Part shown: piece after piece, positions 16,942 through 27,001 of the stretch
How positions within the stretch are numbered: position 1 is the stretch's first letter
How the letters are laid out: every line of letters starts with the position of its first letter
NCBI RefSeq assembly: GCF_000515235.1
Contig: NZ_KI911558.1
Coordinates: 200,588 to 264,587 of the forward strand
Direction of reading: 5' to 3'
DNA from: Synechococcus sp. CC9616
Lineage (GTDB): Bacteria > Cyanobacteriota > Cyanobacteriia > PCC-6307 > Cyanobiaceae
DNA: 64,000 nt
Translations under genes and position numbers: made by a program
Notes under the pieces: generated by a model
What the model saw: only the letters and a program-made list of their open reading frames with translations
Told to the model about the DNA's origin: nothing
Database searches by the model: none

Positions 16942-18077
16942 CTGCAACCACCACGCGTCCGCTTCAACCCCCAGTTCTGCCGGATCAGGAGGAACTGATC
17001 CGGCGTCTTCTTAGTGACACCCCGTTGCTCAAGGACACGCCGGACCACCTGCTTCAGGTGGTGAATGTGCTGGAAAGCTATGGGATCGTTCTCGACGCCT
17101 ACAGCAAAAATCTGGTGGATCAGGGGCAGAAGCAGCTGCTCAACCCGTTCCCCGTGATGCGCTTCTTTCATGAGGGAATCACGCCAAAGCGTCTTTGGGA
17201 TCATCTGCTTGGAGACCGCATCAATTTCGAATACGCCGAGTACTGCCAGAAAGCCATGTTCTGGCATGGCACTGGTGGTTTGGATGCCTATCTCGACAGT
17301 TCTGAGTTTCAGGATGCCTGTCAGCGAATCATCAGTCGCAAGTCGGCGCGGGACCCGTTGATTGGAATCACCAACCGTTTGTATCCGGGCTTCGCTCCGG
17401 AATCGATTCGCTCGCTCACCACGATCTATTGCCTGGGCCTGTTCTGGCGTGTGATGAGCGATTTATTTGTTGATCTGGCTCGGCGCTATCGCATCGGCGA
17501 GGTGGCCTGCGTCAAGGATGTTGTGCATCACATCCGCGATGGTCTTGTTGCAGCAGCCGGCAGTCCAATCACTTACAAGGTTGTGATTGCTGGGGAAGAG
17601 ATCTGGGTGCTTCCTCCGGAAGCTGGGCTCACCTTTCTTGTTGATGTCGCCGTGCCGTATGTGGAGGCCGTGTTTTTCCGTGGCATGCCATTCCTCGGCA
17701 CGGTGTCGTACAACGCCCAGGCTCGTCAGATCTCACCGGACATCAGTGATTTCAAGTACGGAGCTCTTTACGCAGACCCAATCCCCAGCATGGGAGCAGG
17801 CATCCCGCCCAGTCTCTGCATGCAGGACATGTATCGGCATCTGCCGGACGAACTCACCCGTTGGTACGACGACCATGCCCGAGGGCAGGTGGACGTTCAT
17901 GTGCAGATCTGCGTGAGTTTCCAGAAATCAATGTTCTGCGTGACCAATGGAGCCATTGCCGGCACGATGCCACATTCCCTCGACACGAATGATCCAAGTG
18001 AACAGGCGGCCAACCATTCCTATGCGAAATCCTGGGCTGGTCGCCTGATGGGCTGCCAAAGGGTCGCTCTTCTTTGA
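16938..18077 (+). CDS. chpX: CO2 hydration protein of the NDH-1 CO2-uptake complex
   Basis: A 379-residue ChpX/CupB-family protein. It converts CO2 to bicarbonate at the cytosolic side of the NDH-1MS' complex, acting as an energised carbonic anhydrase. Visible family features are FHEGITPKRLWDHLLGDRINFEYAEYC, the FWHGTGGLDAYL segment with likely metal-binding His, and PPEAGLTFLVDVAVPYVEAVFFRG. It is the last gene of ndhF4-ndhD4-chpX, and the 3' end faces the cadherin/RTX gene 26 bp away. Marine Synechococcus usually have this constitutive form; naming it chpX rather than chpY is from neighbouring genes. Confidence 0.92.
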   Translation: MTATTTRPLQPPVLPDQEELIRRLLSDTPLLKDTPDHLLQVVNVLESYGIVLDAYSKNLVDQGQKQLLNPFPVMRFFHEGITPKRLWDHLLGDRINFEYAEYCQKAMFWHGTGGLDAYLDSSEFQDACQRIISRKSARDPLIGITNRLYPGFAPESIRSLTTIYCLGLFWRVMSDLFVDLARRYRIGEVACVKDVVHHIRDGLVAAAGSPITYKVVIAGEEIWVLPPEAGLTFLVDVAVPYVEAVFFRGMPFLGTVSYNAQARQISPDISDFKYGALYADPIPSMGAGIPPSLCMQDMYRHLPDELTRWYDDHARGQVDVHVQICVSFQKSMFCVTNGAIAGTMPHSLDTNDPSEQAANHSYAKSWAGRLMGCQRVALL

Positions 18078-18103
18078 AATCGTCCGAGCTGCTTATCTCA
18101 GAT

Positions 18104-19789
18104 TCATGCAGCTTCCCCGCTGACGACTGCGATCTGATCGCTGGCAGAGAAGACGTCTGTGTCGAGTTGAAGTAGATCTTGGGTGTTGGCAGGGAAGTTG
18201 CCTGTTGGTGCAAAGTGCAGTGTTCTTGTGTCAGTGGCGAATGCAAGCAGGCCTGTGAGTTCGTTCGGGAAAATTTGCGCTTTGATTCTGGCTTCTGTGT
18301 CCACGATGACTGTGTTCTTGAGGCTTGATGCAGCCCCAGCTTCGGTCACAGTCTTCTGTTGGATGGCAGCCCCAGCTTCGTAATTTGGAAAACTGCCATC
18401 GTTCACTTGAATCACATCGAAGCTGCCGTTGGCCTTTGTGGCATTGTTCGCACCTATGAATCCGGTCACGGTGTCAAGGCTGTCTGATGTGGTCTGACGC
18501 GTGAGATTGATTGTGTTCTGGATGTTGGTTTTTGGGAAGTTAATGATGTCCAATCCAGCTCCTCCAGTGATTGTTGATTTGCCTCCAGTTGAGCCCGTCA
18601 GTATGTCAGCGCCAAGATTGCCGAAGATCTCTGCATCACCAGCGAGTCCCTCGATGGTGTCTGGGCCAGCGGATCCGACGAGACGAAGAGTTGATTTGCT
18701 CTCCGGTGTTCCTGAGTCAGCATTCAGAAGTCTGATTCCGAAGATGCTTGTGATTCCTGAAAAATCAAAATCTGTGATAGCTGATTGATGCCAATCAGTA
18801 AACTTCGTAGCCGCTTTAAAAGTGCTGCCTTCTTCGACTTTCAGAGAGCTCCCTTTGACAATGGACTTGAGGGAAATTTCTATGCTTTCGTCTGAATCTG
18901 CTTTGATCTGAAATTCTTCAATATTGGTAAATAAAGTTCGAGGTATAATATCCTCAAGGTTTGCTCTGCTGTCGCTATCAATAGTGGCGATATCTTTGTC
19001 TTTTGTGCTTCCGTCTTGGATGATACTGTTGAGTTCAAGGCTGCCGATTGGGCAGTTGATCGTGTCGCTGAACTCTGTCAGTGGATTGTCTGGTAGTAAA
19101 TCTTTTCCGGCTACTTTGGAAACGGAAATGCCTCCGGGAAGAATGCCTAGGCTGAGATTCAGTGTTGCTGAATTTCCTTCGCTGTCTGTGGCGACAACAT
19201 TAAAGTCGTAATTATTCTTTTCTGAGTGATTCAGGTCTGTTTTTGTTGTGATGATGCCTGTCTGGGGATCTATTTTAAAGTCTGCGGCATCGTTTCCTGA
19301 TAGGGAATATGTGATTGGTGTGGATGCGTCTGTTGCTTCAGCGGTATAAATAACTGTTTCTTGAGGGGTCCCTTCCTTGACGGAATCGACCTTGCTGGCA
19401 GATGTGAAAGCAGGGGGAGTGGTATCGGGATCGGTTGGCTGAGCAATACTTTCCCCTAAGACTGAGAAGGATTTGGATGATTTATTCTTGCTTCTGGAGA
19501 TCTTGAACCTGTCCGATTGCTTGATCGGGTCGAATGTGAAGTCTACATTCGCAGAGGTGAGATTGGTCTCGTTGGCCGTGTTAAGGCTTTCGATGGTTAG
19601 TTTGAGATTGCTCTTTTTATTTTTTTTCTTGCCTGGCAGGTCTTTTTTGCTGAATTTAAAAACAAATTTTCCGTCAAACTCGTCTTCTTCCGAGACTATT
19701 CCGATTACTTTTTTGCCTGATTTGTTGGTGAGCTTCGCTTCGAGGTCGGTGTAGCTCTGAAAACCTTTGAGTTTTGCAGTGAACTTCAT
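18104..19789 (-). CDS. cadherin-like / RTX-type putative secreted protein
   Basis: A 561-residue protein, AT-rich compared with its neighbours. N-terminus (1-110): lysine- and serine-rich, no signal peptide. Residues about 125-225: a cadherin-like calcium-binding domain (PPAFTSASKVDSVKEG, GNDAADFKIDPQTGII, VVATDSEGNSATLNLSLG). Residues about 360-430: Gly/Asp repeats (GPDTIEGLAGDAEIFGNLG, GGKSTITGGAGLDIINF) as in RTX proteins. This set suggests a surface or type I-secreted adhesin-like protein. ATG at 19789 is chosen over TTG at 19801. It lies on the opposite strand inside the CO2-concentrating gene cluster, between chpX and acRAF-cbbX, so it looks like an insertion. Confidence 0.8.
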   Translation of the reverse strand: MKFTAKLKGFQSYTDLEAKLTNKSGKKVIGIVSEEDEFDGKFVFKFSKKDLPGKKKNKKSNLKLTIESLNTANETNLTSANVDFTFDPIKQSDRFKISRSKNKSSKSFSVLGESIAQPTDPDTTPPAFTSASKVDSVKEGTPQETVIYTAEATDASTPITYSLSGNDAADFKIDPQTGIITTKTDLNHSEKNNYDFNVVATDSEGNSATLNLSLGILPGGISVSKVAGKDLLPDNPLTEFSDTINCPIGSLELNSIIQDGSTKDKDIATIDSDSRANLEDIIPRTLFTNIEEFQIKADSDESIEISLKSIVKGSSLKVEEGSTFKAATKFTDWHQSAITDFDFSGITSIFGIRLLNADSGTPESKSTLRLVGSAGPDTIEGLAGDAEIFGNLGADILTGSTGGKSTITGGAGLDIINFPKTNIQNTINLTRQTTSDSLDTVTGFIGANNATKANGSFDVIQVNDGSFPNYEAGAAIQQKTVTEAGAASSLKNTVIVDTEARIKAQIFPNELTGLLAFATDTRTLHFAPTGNFPANTQDLLQLDTDVFSASDQIAVVSGEAA

Positions 19790-19922
19790 GGGTGTTCTCA
19801 ACCAACATCGATCGAGGTTTTTTTAGCCACGGATCATTGCATTGTCAGTTCGTGGATATGTCAGTTCAGCCAATGGCGACACCAGGCTCAGACCCCACAG
19901 TGAAGCTTTTTTAGCATTGGTC

Positions 19923-19957
19923 TCAGCCAGGCTTCCGACAGCAAGCTCGCTGGCTGA
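19923..19957. promoter_or_regulatory. inverted repeat in the gap between the cadherin/RTX gene and acRAF
   Basis: TCAGCCAG (19923-19930) and CTGGCTGA (19950-19957) are perfect inverted repeats with a 19-bp spacer, in a 237-bp divergent promoter gap. A second small hairpin, CCCCC-AGCTT-GGGGG, follows at 19962-19976. Neither has a T-run. They could be operators or leader structures for acRAF-cbbX; this is weak evidence. Confidence 0.35.
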
Positions 19958-20026
19958 CATGCCCCCAGCTTGGGGGGTTAGAACGGTTCTTTGCTCTCCT
20001 AGCTTTCCTTAAGTGCTTGTCGGGTT

Positions 20027-20278
20027 ATGGATCAGTGGCAGGAACGCAAGCGACCGGTTTGTCTGGAGCGACGGTTCGAGTTTGAAAGCTACAGCGCCAC
20101 ACGGGATTTTCTCGATCGACTCGGTGAGCACAGTGAAGCGACCCAGCGTTTCCCAGATATCAGCTTTGGGCGTACGTACGTAAACATCACCCTGCGGCCG
20201 GAGCAGGACGGCGAGGCCGCCGCCCTCAGTGAGGGAGACCGGCGCTTCGCTCACGAGATTGATGGACTCCTCGGTTGA
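20027..20278 (+). CDS. acRAF: alpha-carboxysome RuBisCO assembly factor (PCD-like)
   Basis: An 83-residue protein of the pterin-4a-carbinolamine dehydratase-like fold. [24 protein letters not shown] and [19 protein letters not shown] show the fold, but the catalytic PCD motif is absent, as in acRAF, a chaperone for form IA RuBisCO assembly. ATG at 20027. The end overlaps the cbbX start by 17 bp, which ties the two products together. Homologues usually lie with carboxysome genes, supporting the call. Confidence 0.85.
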   Translation: MDQWQERKRPVCLERRFEFESYSATRDFLDRLGEHSEATQRFPDISFGRTYVNITLRPEQDGEAAALSEGDRRFAHEIDGLLG

Positions 20279-21170
20279 TCTCGCTTCGGCCTATGCCGAT
20301 TCGGGTGTAGCCGCTGTTCTTGAGCAGCTGGATCGTGAGCTGATTGGACTGAAGCCAGTCAAAACGCGCATTCGCGAGATCGCCGCTCTCCTGCTGGTGG
20401 ATCAGGCCCGGCAGCAGTTGCAATTGCCCAGCACGGCTCCCAGCTTGCATATGTCATTCACGGGGCGTCCAGGAACCGGTAAAACCACCGTGGCGGAACG
20501 GATGTCGCAGATTCTGCACCGCTTGGGCTATCTCCGTAAGGGCCATGTGGTCACGGTGACTCGCGACGATCTTGTCGGTCAGTACGTCGGACACACCGCG
20601 CCAAAAACCAAGGAGATGATCAAGCGTGCCATGGGCGGCGTGCTGTTCATCGATGAGGCTTACTACCTCTACAAACCGGGAAATGAACGCGATTACGGGG
20701 CCGAGGCGATCGAGATTCTGTTGCAGGAGATGGAACGCCAGCGAAAGGATTTTGTGGTGATTTTTGCTGGCTACGGAGATCGCATGGAAGATTTTTATCG
20801 TTCCAATCCAGGCCTTTCATCCCGGGTCGCTCATCATCTCGAGTTCCCTGATTACAGCGATGAGGAACTCATGCAGATCGCCGCTTTACTGCTTGAGGAT
20901 CAGCACTACTGCCTCAGTGCCGAGGCCATTGAGGCATTCAGCGAATACATCTCTCGTCGCCGTCAGCTTCCGTTTTTCGCCAATGCCCGTTCGATCCGAA
21001 ATGCACTCGACCGTGCCCGGCTGCGTCAGGCGAATCGTTTGTTCAATCGCATGGGCGACCGTCTTACCCGGGAAGATCTGATCACGATTGAGGCTCAGGA
21101 CATTCGGGCGAGTCGGGTGTTTCAGGGGGAGGTGGAGGGACATCATTCCCGCCACCAAAGCGTCGACTGA
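20262..21170 (+). CDS. cbbX: AAA+ RuBisCO activase CbbX
   Basis: A 302-residue AAA+ protein with Walker A ([13 protein letters not shown]), Walker B ([11 protein letters not shown]), the [20 protein letters not shown] region with arginine finger, and the C-terminal sensor-2 helix ([18 protein letters not shown]). CbbX hexamers remove inhibitory sugar phosphates from RuBisCO. ATG at 20262 ([15 protein letters not shown]) overlaps acRAF by 17 bp. The 3' 89 bp overlap the end of the convergent ClC gene. Confidence 0.95.
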   Translation: MDSSVDLASAYADSGVAAVLEQLDRELIGLKPVKTRIREIAALLLVDQARQQLQLPSTAPSLHMSFTGRPGTGKTTVAERMSQILHRLGYLRKGHVVTVTRDDLVGQYVGHTAPKTKEMIKRAMGGVLFIDEAYYLYKPGNERDYGAEAIEILLQEMERQRKDFVVIFAGYGDRMEDFYRSNPGLSSRVAHHLEFPDYSDEELMQIAALLLEDQHYCLSAEAIEAFSEYISRRRQLPFFANARSIRNALDRARLRQANRLFNRMGDRLTREDLITIEAQDIRASRVFQGEVEGHHSRHQSVD

Positions 21171-22359
21171 TCAGAACAGCGACGCCAACACCGATCAGGG
21201 CACTGGCGGAGCCATGGCCTTGCATCAGGCAAATGGACAGCACCAACACCACCAAGGGGCGGCCGAGCATCAGCATGAAGAAGCCACTGGTGACTCCGGC
21301 GCACCAACTGCCGATGCTCCCCAGTTGCGGCAACAGCTCATGCAGCCCTCCACCAAAGGCACAGGCCAACACGAAACCAGGGAAGAAGATCCCACCGCGC
21401 CATCCCGTCTCAAGACAGAGGCCCAGCATCAGGAGCTTCAGCAGACCAACGCTCAGGAGAAGAATGACGGTGTCCTTGTTGGCCCCATCCAGGATGGGGA
21501 TCACCTGGTGTTCCCCGGCAAAGCCCACCATCGGGAACCAGTGCAGCAACATGCCCAGAAGCAGGCCGGTGATAACAGGCCACCAACGCCAGTGCTTCAG
21601 CAGTTGGCGACGTTGCAGTGCGCCGCGCCACTGACGCAATGCAATGCCAAGAGCGCTGCCAACCAGGCCAGCCAGCAGGCCCACGCTGACGCTGCCCAGA
21701 TCTTCGCGAAATGTGGTGGGCCAGATGTAAGGGACCCTCGCCATGCTTCCTCCGGTTACCTCCAGGATTCCGCCGAAGACGGCGAATCCGGCAATGCCGC
21801 CGAGGCTGCCGGGAATCCAGCGGCTGTGAAGGTTGACTCGATGCTGATTGATCACAACACCACCCAGCAAAGGCGCCTCAAACATTCCCAGGCTTCCGGC
21901 AACGGCTGCATCGGAAAGCGCCCTGTCGCGACCGCGCCAGATCGTCTGGCTTGCAATGGTGATCAGCCGGGTCAGTAAAGCTTCCGGTCCGACAGGCGCA
22001 CCACCGATCTGCGCGAGGGCGGCCGCCAAGATCGAGCGCCACTCATGGCGTTGCGGTGCATGGTCTGGATCCCGTAGATCCTCCATCGTTTCCGGGAGTT
22101 CCGGGAGAAGGTTGCGTTCGTCTCCGCCTTCCACGATTGCCAGGATGACGCCAACGCCGCCGCAGACCAGCAAGGACCACAGCAAAGGAATGGATGTGGT
22201 GAGGCCTTGTTCTGTTTTTTCCCCCCAGAGTTGTTCTCCGATGCCGCTGATCAGACCCAGCATCACTGCGGTGAATACACCGCTTAATGCACCGGTCGCC
22301 AGCGCCATCAGGCCCTGACGTATCTCAATGGAGACCAGGCTTTTTTGTCGGGCTGTCAC
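21082..22359 (-). CDS. ClC-family chloride channel/transporter
   Basis: About 425 residues with 10 or more hydrophobic segments. Two ClC signatures are visible: [14 protein letters not shown], corresponding to GxxxGPEGP with the gating glutamate kept, and [18 protein letters not shown], corresponding to GGIFxPxLxxGA. The N-terminal GSGIP anion-binding motif is not obvious, so this is a diverged member. The frame is open upstream over the ferredoxin gene; GTG at 22359, 5 bp after the ferredoxin stop, is the likely start. The last residues ([18 protein letters not shown]) are disordered and encoded in the overlap with cbbX. Confidence 0.82.
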   Translation of the reverse strand: MTARQKSLVSIEIRQGLMALATGALSGVFTAVMLGLISGIGEQLWGEKTEQGLTTSIPLLWSLLVCGGVGVILAIVEGGDERNLLPELPETMEDLRDPDHAPQRHEWRSILAAALAQIGGAPVGPEALLTRLITIASQTIWRGRDRALSDAAVAGSLGMFEAPLLGGVVINQHRVNLHSRWIPGSLGGIAGFAVFGGILEVTGGSMARVPYIWPTTFREDLGSVSVGLLAGLVGSALGIALRQWRGALQRRQLLKHWRWWPVITGLLLGMLLHWFPMVGFAGEHQVIPILDGANKDTVILLLSVGLLKLLMLGLCLETGWRGGIFFPGFVLACAFGGGLHELLPQLGSIGSWCAGVTSGFFMLMLGRPLVVLVLSICLMQGHGSASALIGVGVAVLISRRFGGGNDVPPPPPETPDSPECPEPQS

Positions 22360-22363
22360 GGTG

Positions 22364-22603
22364 TCACCAGTACGGATCGCAGGCCTGATCCACAACGAGG
22401 CGCCCTGATTTTGAAGCAGGAACCGTACTGATGCAGGCACGGATCACACGGCCGTTCACTTCGATCTCACAGGCTCCGCAACTACCTCCCATGCAGCCGG
22501 TTGGGATGGGACATCCGGCTCGGGCCGCACTCAGCAACCAGTCGCTGCCGATCACTTCCGAGCTGGTGTGTCCATCAGGCCAACGAACGGTGATGCGTTT
22601 CAT
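22364..22603 (-). CDS. 2Fe-2S ferredoxin-like protein (79 aa)
   Basis: A compact 79-residue plant/bacterial-type 2Fe-2S ferredoxin: cysteines in [19 protein letters not shown] and a final one in IRACIST give the CxxxxC-x2-C...C cluster pattern. It would carry electrons at low potential in the cytosol; its partner is unknown. The ATG at 22603 overlaps the cobQ stop (ATGA), and the ClC start follows by 4 bp. The frame extends upstream inside cobQ, but ATG at 22603 fits the family. Confidence 0.9.
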   Translation of the reverse strand: MKRITVRWPDGHTSSEVIGSDWLLSAARAGCPIPTGCMGGSCGACEIEVNGRVIRACISTVPASKSGRLVVDQACDPYW

Positions 22604-24090
22604 GACCCCAGCAATGGAGCAATGTCCACATGCTGCTCGAAGGCATCGGCGAGACGATCGAGCAACTGATCGCGATGCGAGGCGTGATGCGGGCGCTCGA
22701 TGGAGAGCTTGGAGATCCCCTTCCCGCTGCGCAGGTGATTGAGCCAGTGGCGGCGCCAGGGACCGTTGTCCAGCAGGCCGTGGAGATAGCTTCCGGCGAT
22801 GACTCCTCCATTGATTCCTCGCTTCCACCAACCCAGGTTGGGCTCCTCCATCAGCGACATCAGATCGGCTTCTGCGGTGGTACGGCCGTGGTGCAGTTCA
22901 AATCCCCGCACTTCGGTTGGAGCGGGCCATCGACTGATGAGATCGCGTTGTCGCAAGGTTTTGTCTCGGCTGAATCGGGTCTTGATCGGCAGCAGCCCGA
23001 GACCTTCACTGCTGCTGGGTCCCCCCTCCAGTTGCTCAGGATCCTCAAGCTGCTGCCCCAGCATCTGCAGGCCTCCACAAAGACCGAGAAGATTCCCGCC
23101 TGAGTGGGCGTACTCCTTCAGCTGATCGGCCAAACCTCTTTCTCGCAGGAGCGTTAGGTCGTTCAGGGTCTGTTTGCTGCCAGGCAGGATCACGGCATCG
23201 GGTTGGCCCAGGCGATCTCCTGGAGAGATCCAGCGCAGCCGAACGCTGGCCTCAGCTTCCAGCGGATCAAGGTCGGAGAAATTGCTCAGGGAGGGGAGTC
23301 GTAGGACTGCGATCTCAAGGTCCGCTGGGCCCCTGGAGGGGCGGCGTTCCAGCAGATCGAGGGAATCCTCGGGAGGGAACAGTTCGTTGAGCCAGGGCAT
23401 CACGCCGACAACTGGGATCCCTGTTTCACGCTCCAGCCAGGCGCGGCCGTCGTCGAACAAGTCGCGGCGTCCGCGGAAGCGGTTGATCAAAATTCCTCGG
23501 ATCAACGGCCGTTCGATGGGTCGGAGCAAGGCCAAGGTGCCAACAACCTGGGCGAACACTCCCCCTCGTTCGATATCTGCGACGAGTAGGCAGCGGGCCC
23601 GCAGAAACTGGGCCAGACGCAGATTGGTGAGATCGCGTCTCTGGAGGTTCACTTCCACTGGGCTGCCGGCACCTTCGAGAACCAACCGTCCGTCTGGCCA
23701 GTTGTGGCTCAGCGTTTCGAGTCCGCTGCGGATCGCCCGCCAGCCGGGCCGGAACCAATCGCGGTAGTAGTGCTCGGCGCGTGCTGTGCCAACGCTTTTC
23801 CCGAGATGAATCACCTCACTGGTGCTGTCGCCCCGAGGTTTGAGCAATACAGGGTTCATGGCACAGCAGGGATCGAGCTTGGCGGCCCAGGCCTGCATGG
23901 CTTGGGAGTAAGCCATCTCTCCACCGTCGAGATCGACCCAGGCGTTGTTGCTCATGTTCTGTCCTTTGAACGGCAGCGGTTGCTCGCCCCGACGTTTCAG
24001 GACACGGCAGAGGGCTGCGTTCATCAGCGATTTGCCGGCACCGCTGGAGGTGCCCAGCACCATCAGCGGTGGGCGGGATCGGATGGTCAC
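22600..24090 (-). CDS. cobQ: cobyric acid synthase
   Basis: CobQ/CbiP amidates four side chains of adenosylcobyrinic acid a,c-diamide in cobalamin (pseudocobalamin in marine Synechococcus) synthesis, using glutamine and ATP. 496 residues: an N-terminal P-loop-like ATPase domain ([32 protein letters not shown]) and a C-terminal type 1 amidotransferase domain with nucleophile Cys in [12 protein letters not shown] and catalytic His in [10 protein letters not shown]. The start overlaps the preceding small gene by ATGA. Confidence 0.96.
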   Translation of the reverse strand: MTIRSRPPLMVLGTSSGAGKSLMNAALCRVLKRRGEQPLPFKGQNMSNNAWVDLDGGEMAYSQAMQAWAAKLDPCCAMNPVLLKPRGDSTSEVIHLGKSVGTARAEHYYRDWFRPGWRAIRSGLETLSHNWPDGRLVLEGAGSPVEVNLQRRDLTNLRLAQFLRARCLLVADIERGGVFAQVVGTLALLRPIERPLIRGILINRFRGRRDLFDDGRAWLERETGIPVVGVMPWLNELFPPEDSLDLLERRPSRGPADLEIAVLRLPSLSNFSDLDPLEAEASVRLRWISPGDRLGQPDAVILPGSKQTLNDLTLLRERGLADQLKEYAHSGGNLLGLCGGLQMLGQQLEDPEQLEGGPSSSEGLGLLPIKTRFSRDKTLRQRDLISRWPAPTEVRGFELHHGRTTAEADLMSLMEEPNLGWWKRGINGGVIAGSYLHGLLDNGPWRRHWLNHLRSGKGISKLSIERPHHASHRDQLLDRLADAFEQHVDIAPLLGS

Positions 24091-24464
24091 AAGGGCCAGC
24101 GACGCCGCAACGCCTGCCGGAGCTGTTCGCCAGAACGGACCGGCTTGAGCAGCAGATCAGGGTCGCGATCCATCAGGGCCCGTCCAAGAGGCGTTAGCCG
24201 AAAGCGGCTGGTCAGACCCTGTCCATCCACTTCCCGCCGCAGCACGCCCACGGTGATCAACCAGCGCAGATCATCCTCGAGAGCTTCAGAGCTGTGGTGC
24301 CAGCGTTTGCCACGCCCATATCTCTCCCTGTTGTTCCAGAGGGTATTGGCGTCGAGCCCTTGTGCCTGAAGATCGCGATACAGATGATCGGAAAAGGGCA
24401 GGCAGCGCATCGAGCGGGTCGCCCTGTCACGGCTGCGTTGACTGAGCAGGTCGCTTGTGAACAA
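24087..24464 (-). CDS. small conserved cyanobacterial protein (Npun_F0494-like)
   Basis: A 125-residue soluble protein starting with a likely TTG at 24464; an ATG exists at codon 19 (24410), but the preceding [15 protein letters not shown] looks like part of the fold. The centre reads like a winged-helix protein ([36 protein letters not shown]). I associate it, from memory, with the uncharacterised Npun_F0494 family. It is upstream of and overlaps cobQ (ATGA) and is divergent from maf across 66 bp. Function unknown. Confidence 0.7.
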   Translation of the reverse strand: MFTSDLLSQRSRDRATRSMRCLPFSDHLYRDLQAQGLDANTLWNNRERYGRGKRWHHSSEALEDDLRWLITVGVLRREVDGQGLTSRFRLTPLGRALMDRDPDLLLKPVRSGEQLRQALRRRWPL

Positions 24465-24530
24465 GGGATCGGTGATAACAGCCCTGTCGCCCCTGGCAGC
24501 CTACGGACCATTCCCTGGGAGTTGTCTGCC

Positions 24531-25118
24531 GTGTTGTTGCTCGCTTCCGCATCGCCAGCTCGCCGCCGCCTGCTCGAGCAGGCGGCGATTCCCCATCGGG
24601 TGCGGGTCAGCGGAGTCGATGAGACGTTGATTCAGCATCCTGATCCGGAGCAGTTGGTGCAGAGGCTTGCCCAGGCCAAGGCCGATGCAGTGAAGGCGCT
24701 CCTGGACGCTGAGCAGGATGCTGAGATCAGGGCGGTGCTGGGCTGCGACTCCGTTTTTGTGTTTGAAGGAGAGGTCTTCGGCAAACCCTTCGATGCGCAG
24801 GAGGCGATCACGCGCTGGCGCCGCATGGCCTCGGGCACTGGTGTTCTGCTCAGTGGGCATGCGCTGTTGCGTGGACCTGCTGCCCAGGACTCCATGCCGG
24901 AGGTGCGACTCGCCTGTGTGGGCACCAAAATCCGCTTTGCAGCACTGAGCAACGCTGAAATTCAGGCCTATGTCGCCACAGGAGAACCCCTGAGCTGCGC
25001 TGGTGGGTTTGCCTTGGAGGGGCGTGGCGGCCTTTGTATTGAATCCCTGGAGGGGTGTTATTCCAATGTCATCGGTTTGAGTCTTCCCTGGTTGCGCAGG
25101 CAACTGCCCTGGATCTGA
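24531..25118 (+). CDS. maf: Maf-family nucleoside triphosphate pyrophosphatase
   Basis: A 195-residue Maf protein: [17 protein letters not shown] at the N-terminus, [25 protein letters not shown] and [10 protein letters not shown] are the family motifs. Maf enzymes hydrolyse modified or canonical NTPs to keep the nucleotide pool clean. Start is GTG at 24531 or the adjacent TTG; no ATG fits. Next gene downstream is the interrupted MscS gene. Confidence 0.9.
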   Translation: MLLLASASPARRRLLEQAAIPHRVRVSGVDETLIQHPDPEQLVQRLAQAKADAVKALLDAEQDAEIRAVLGCDSVFVFEGEVFGKPFDAQEAITRWRRMASGTGVLLSGHALLRGPAAQDSMPEVRLACVGTKIRFAALSNAEIQAYVATGEPLSCAGGFALEGRGGLCIESLEGCYSNVIGLSLPWLRRQLPWI

Positions 25119-25159
25119 TGGCTGACGTTTGATCTGGATGCAAGCAGGATGAGCATTCA

Positions 25160-26977
25160 TTGGTGGTTGGAGCGTTGTCAGCCCTGACGCGACGGTTGCG
25201 CGCCCTGCTGGTTCCATCGCTCCTGATCGCTCTGCTGATCGCAGGATTGAGCGGAGGCTCGCTCCCCGCTGGAGCCATCGGTTGGCTCGATTTCGTACCA
25301 GGTTCTCGACCGTTGAGTCCCGGTTCACCTCAGGGACTGCTGGACCAGGGCAGCGACTTCACCCTTGAGGGGAAATACAAGCTCGCCAAAGTCAAGGTTC
25401 TCGGTGTGCCGGCGATCACGGTTGCCAGCCCCATTGATGAGTAGTCGTCCGAGGTGATGGGAGCGTCTGTTCGGGCCCAGGTGATCGAAGGCAACCTGCG
25501 AGCTCTCTACGACCCCAATCAGATCTGCAGCTTCAGCGAACGCGTCAGCGAGTGGGTTTCGGATCAGTTGCTGGATCTCGATGCTGCCGTTTGCTCGGCT
25601 GGGCAGAGATATGGACTGAGTCGCAGCGGCGATCCGATCAAGCTCCTGGTGCGCAGGGAGGGAAGTGGTCCCTATGAGATCGCGGCTCGCTTGCCGGGTC
25701 GCGAAAACCCATTTCCATTGCTCACTGTCACGCGAGCCGATGCCGAGATCAACGGAGCCAAAAGGCTGGCATTGGCGCAGATGTGGCGTGAGCGCCTGGA
25801 GAAACGGGTCAACCATGCCCGTCAGGTGTATTCGCCACCGCAGATGGCGAGACGCGCCCGCCTCATCCTGGTTGTTGAGTTGCTGCTCTCCGGCCTTTTG
25901 GCTGGAACGGTTCTGCTCTGGAACCGTCTGCGTCAGCGCACCACCCGGCTGGAGCGGGAGCAACGCCAGAGGCGTGCCCGCCGGGGCCGGCGCGTTGAGA
26001 TTCGCCTCTATGCCGAACAGACGGTCACGATCATTGCTTTTTTGCTGATCTTCTCGATCGTTGTGCTGATGTTCGGCATCGGCGTGATGGTTCTGCCGGG
26101 GCTGGTGTCGCTGGGGATCGAGCTTCTGCTGCAGCCCCTGTTCGCCATTGTGAAATTCCTTCTGGTGACGCTGCTCACCTTTCTGCTGCGCAGTCTCACC
26201 ACGTTTCTGCTCAGCCAGTGGGCCGTTGATATCGGCGTGTCGGAACAGGAGCTGGAGCGGCGTCAGCAGCGATATCGAAGTTTGGAACGCGTCACCCATC
26301 GGCTGATTGATGTGGGCGGACTGGCGCTTGTGGGGATCTGGGTGCTGCTCGATATCCCGGGTGTCCGGTCGGGGTCCACCTCGCTGATCCTGGCCGGGGG
26401 TGCTCTGCTCGGTGCGTTGGCCCTCGTGTTCCAGGCTTTCCTGCGTGATTTCTTCGCCGGTTTAGTGATGCTGCTCGAGGATCGCTACGTCATCGGCGAC
26501 TGGATTGAAGTGAATGGGATCGTCGGTGAAGTGGTGGACGTCGGTCTGTTCAGCACCCAGTTCAGATGCCTGGACCAGCGGATGAACATCATCGACAATT
26601 CCCAGATCCTGCAGATGCGTAATCACACCAAGCTGCGCTCAGGCAGCCTGGTGAACTTTCTGATTTCGCACCGTCAAAGCAATCTCGAATTGGTTTTTGA
26701 TGTTCTTTCAGATGTGATTGAAGGGTTTTCAGTTGATCCTTATTGGAGTGATCGTCTGATCAGAAAACCCATGCTGCGTGGCGTCAAATGTTCCACAGCT
26801 CTCGGTGTGCACATGCAGGTGCTGCTGTTCACCCAAGCCGGTGAACAGTGGTCTGCCGAGCGGGAGTTTCAGCGGCGCGCCCTCGGGGCTTTTCATCAGG
26901 CGGGTGTTCGTCTTGCTGAAGGTCTTGGGGTTCAGTCGATGGAGGCTGCCGACATGTTCGGTGCTCAACAGGGTTGA
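25160..26977 (+). pseudogene. MscS-family mechanosensitive channel with an in-frame amber stop
   Basis: One continuous frame of 606 codons is broken by TAG at 25442-25444. Upstream part (94 codons, TTG or GTG start at 25160/25163): a signal peptide (RALLVPSLLIALLIAGLSGGSLPAGA) and a conserved beta segment ending KVLGVPAITVASPIDE. Downstream part (from GTG/ATG 25454/25457, 507 residues): RAQVIEGNLRALYDPNQICS, several membrane helices from about 25860, and the MscS pore/vestibule (DFFAGLVMLLEDRYVIGDWIEVNGIVGEVVDVG). The pieces read as one MscS protein of cyanobacteria with an N-terminal periplasmic domain. Without read-through the large piece lacks an export signal, though it may still insert. 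A sequencing error, fresh nonsense mutation or recoding are possible. Confidence 0.75.
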
Positions 26978-27001
26978 ACCTCTGCTCAGTCAGCTGTATA
27001 C

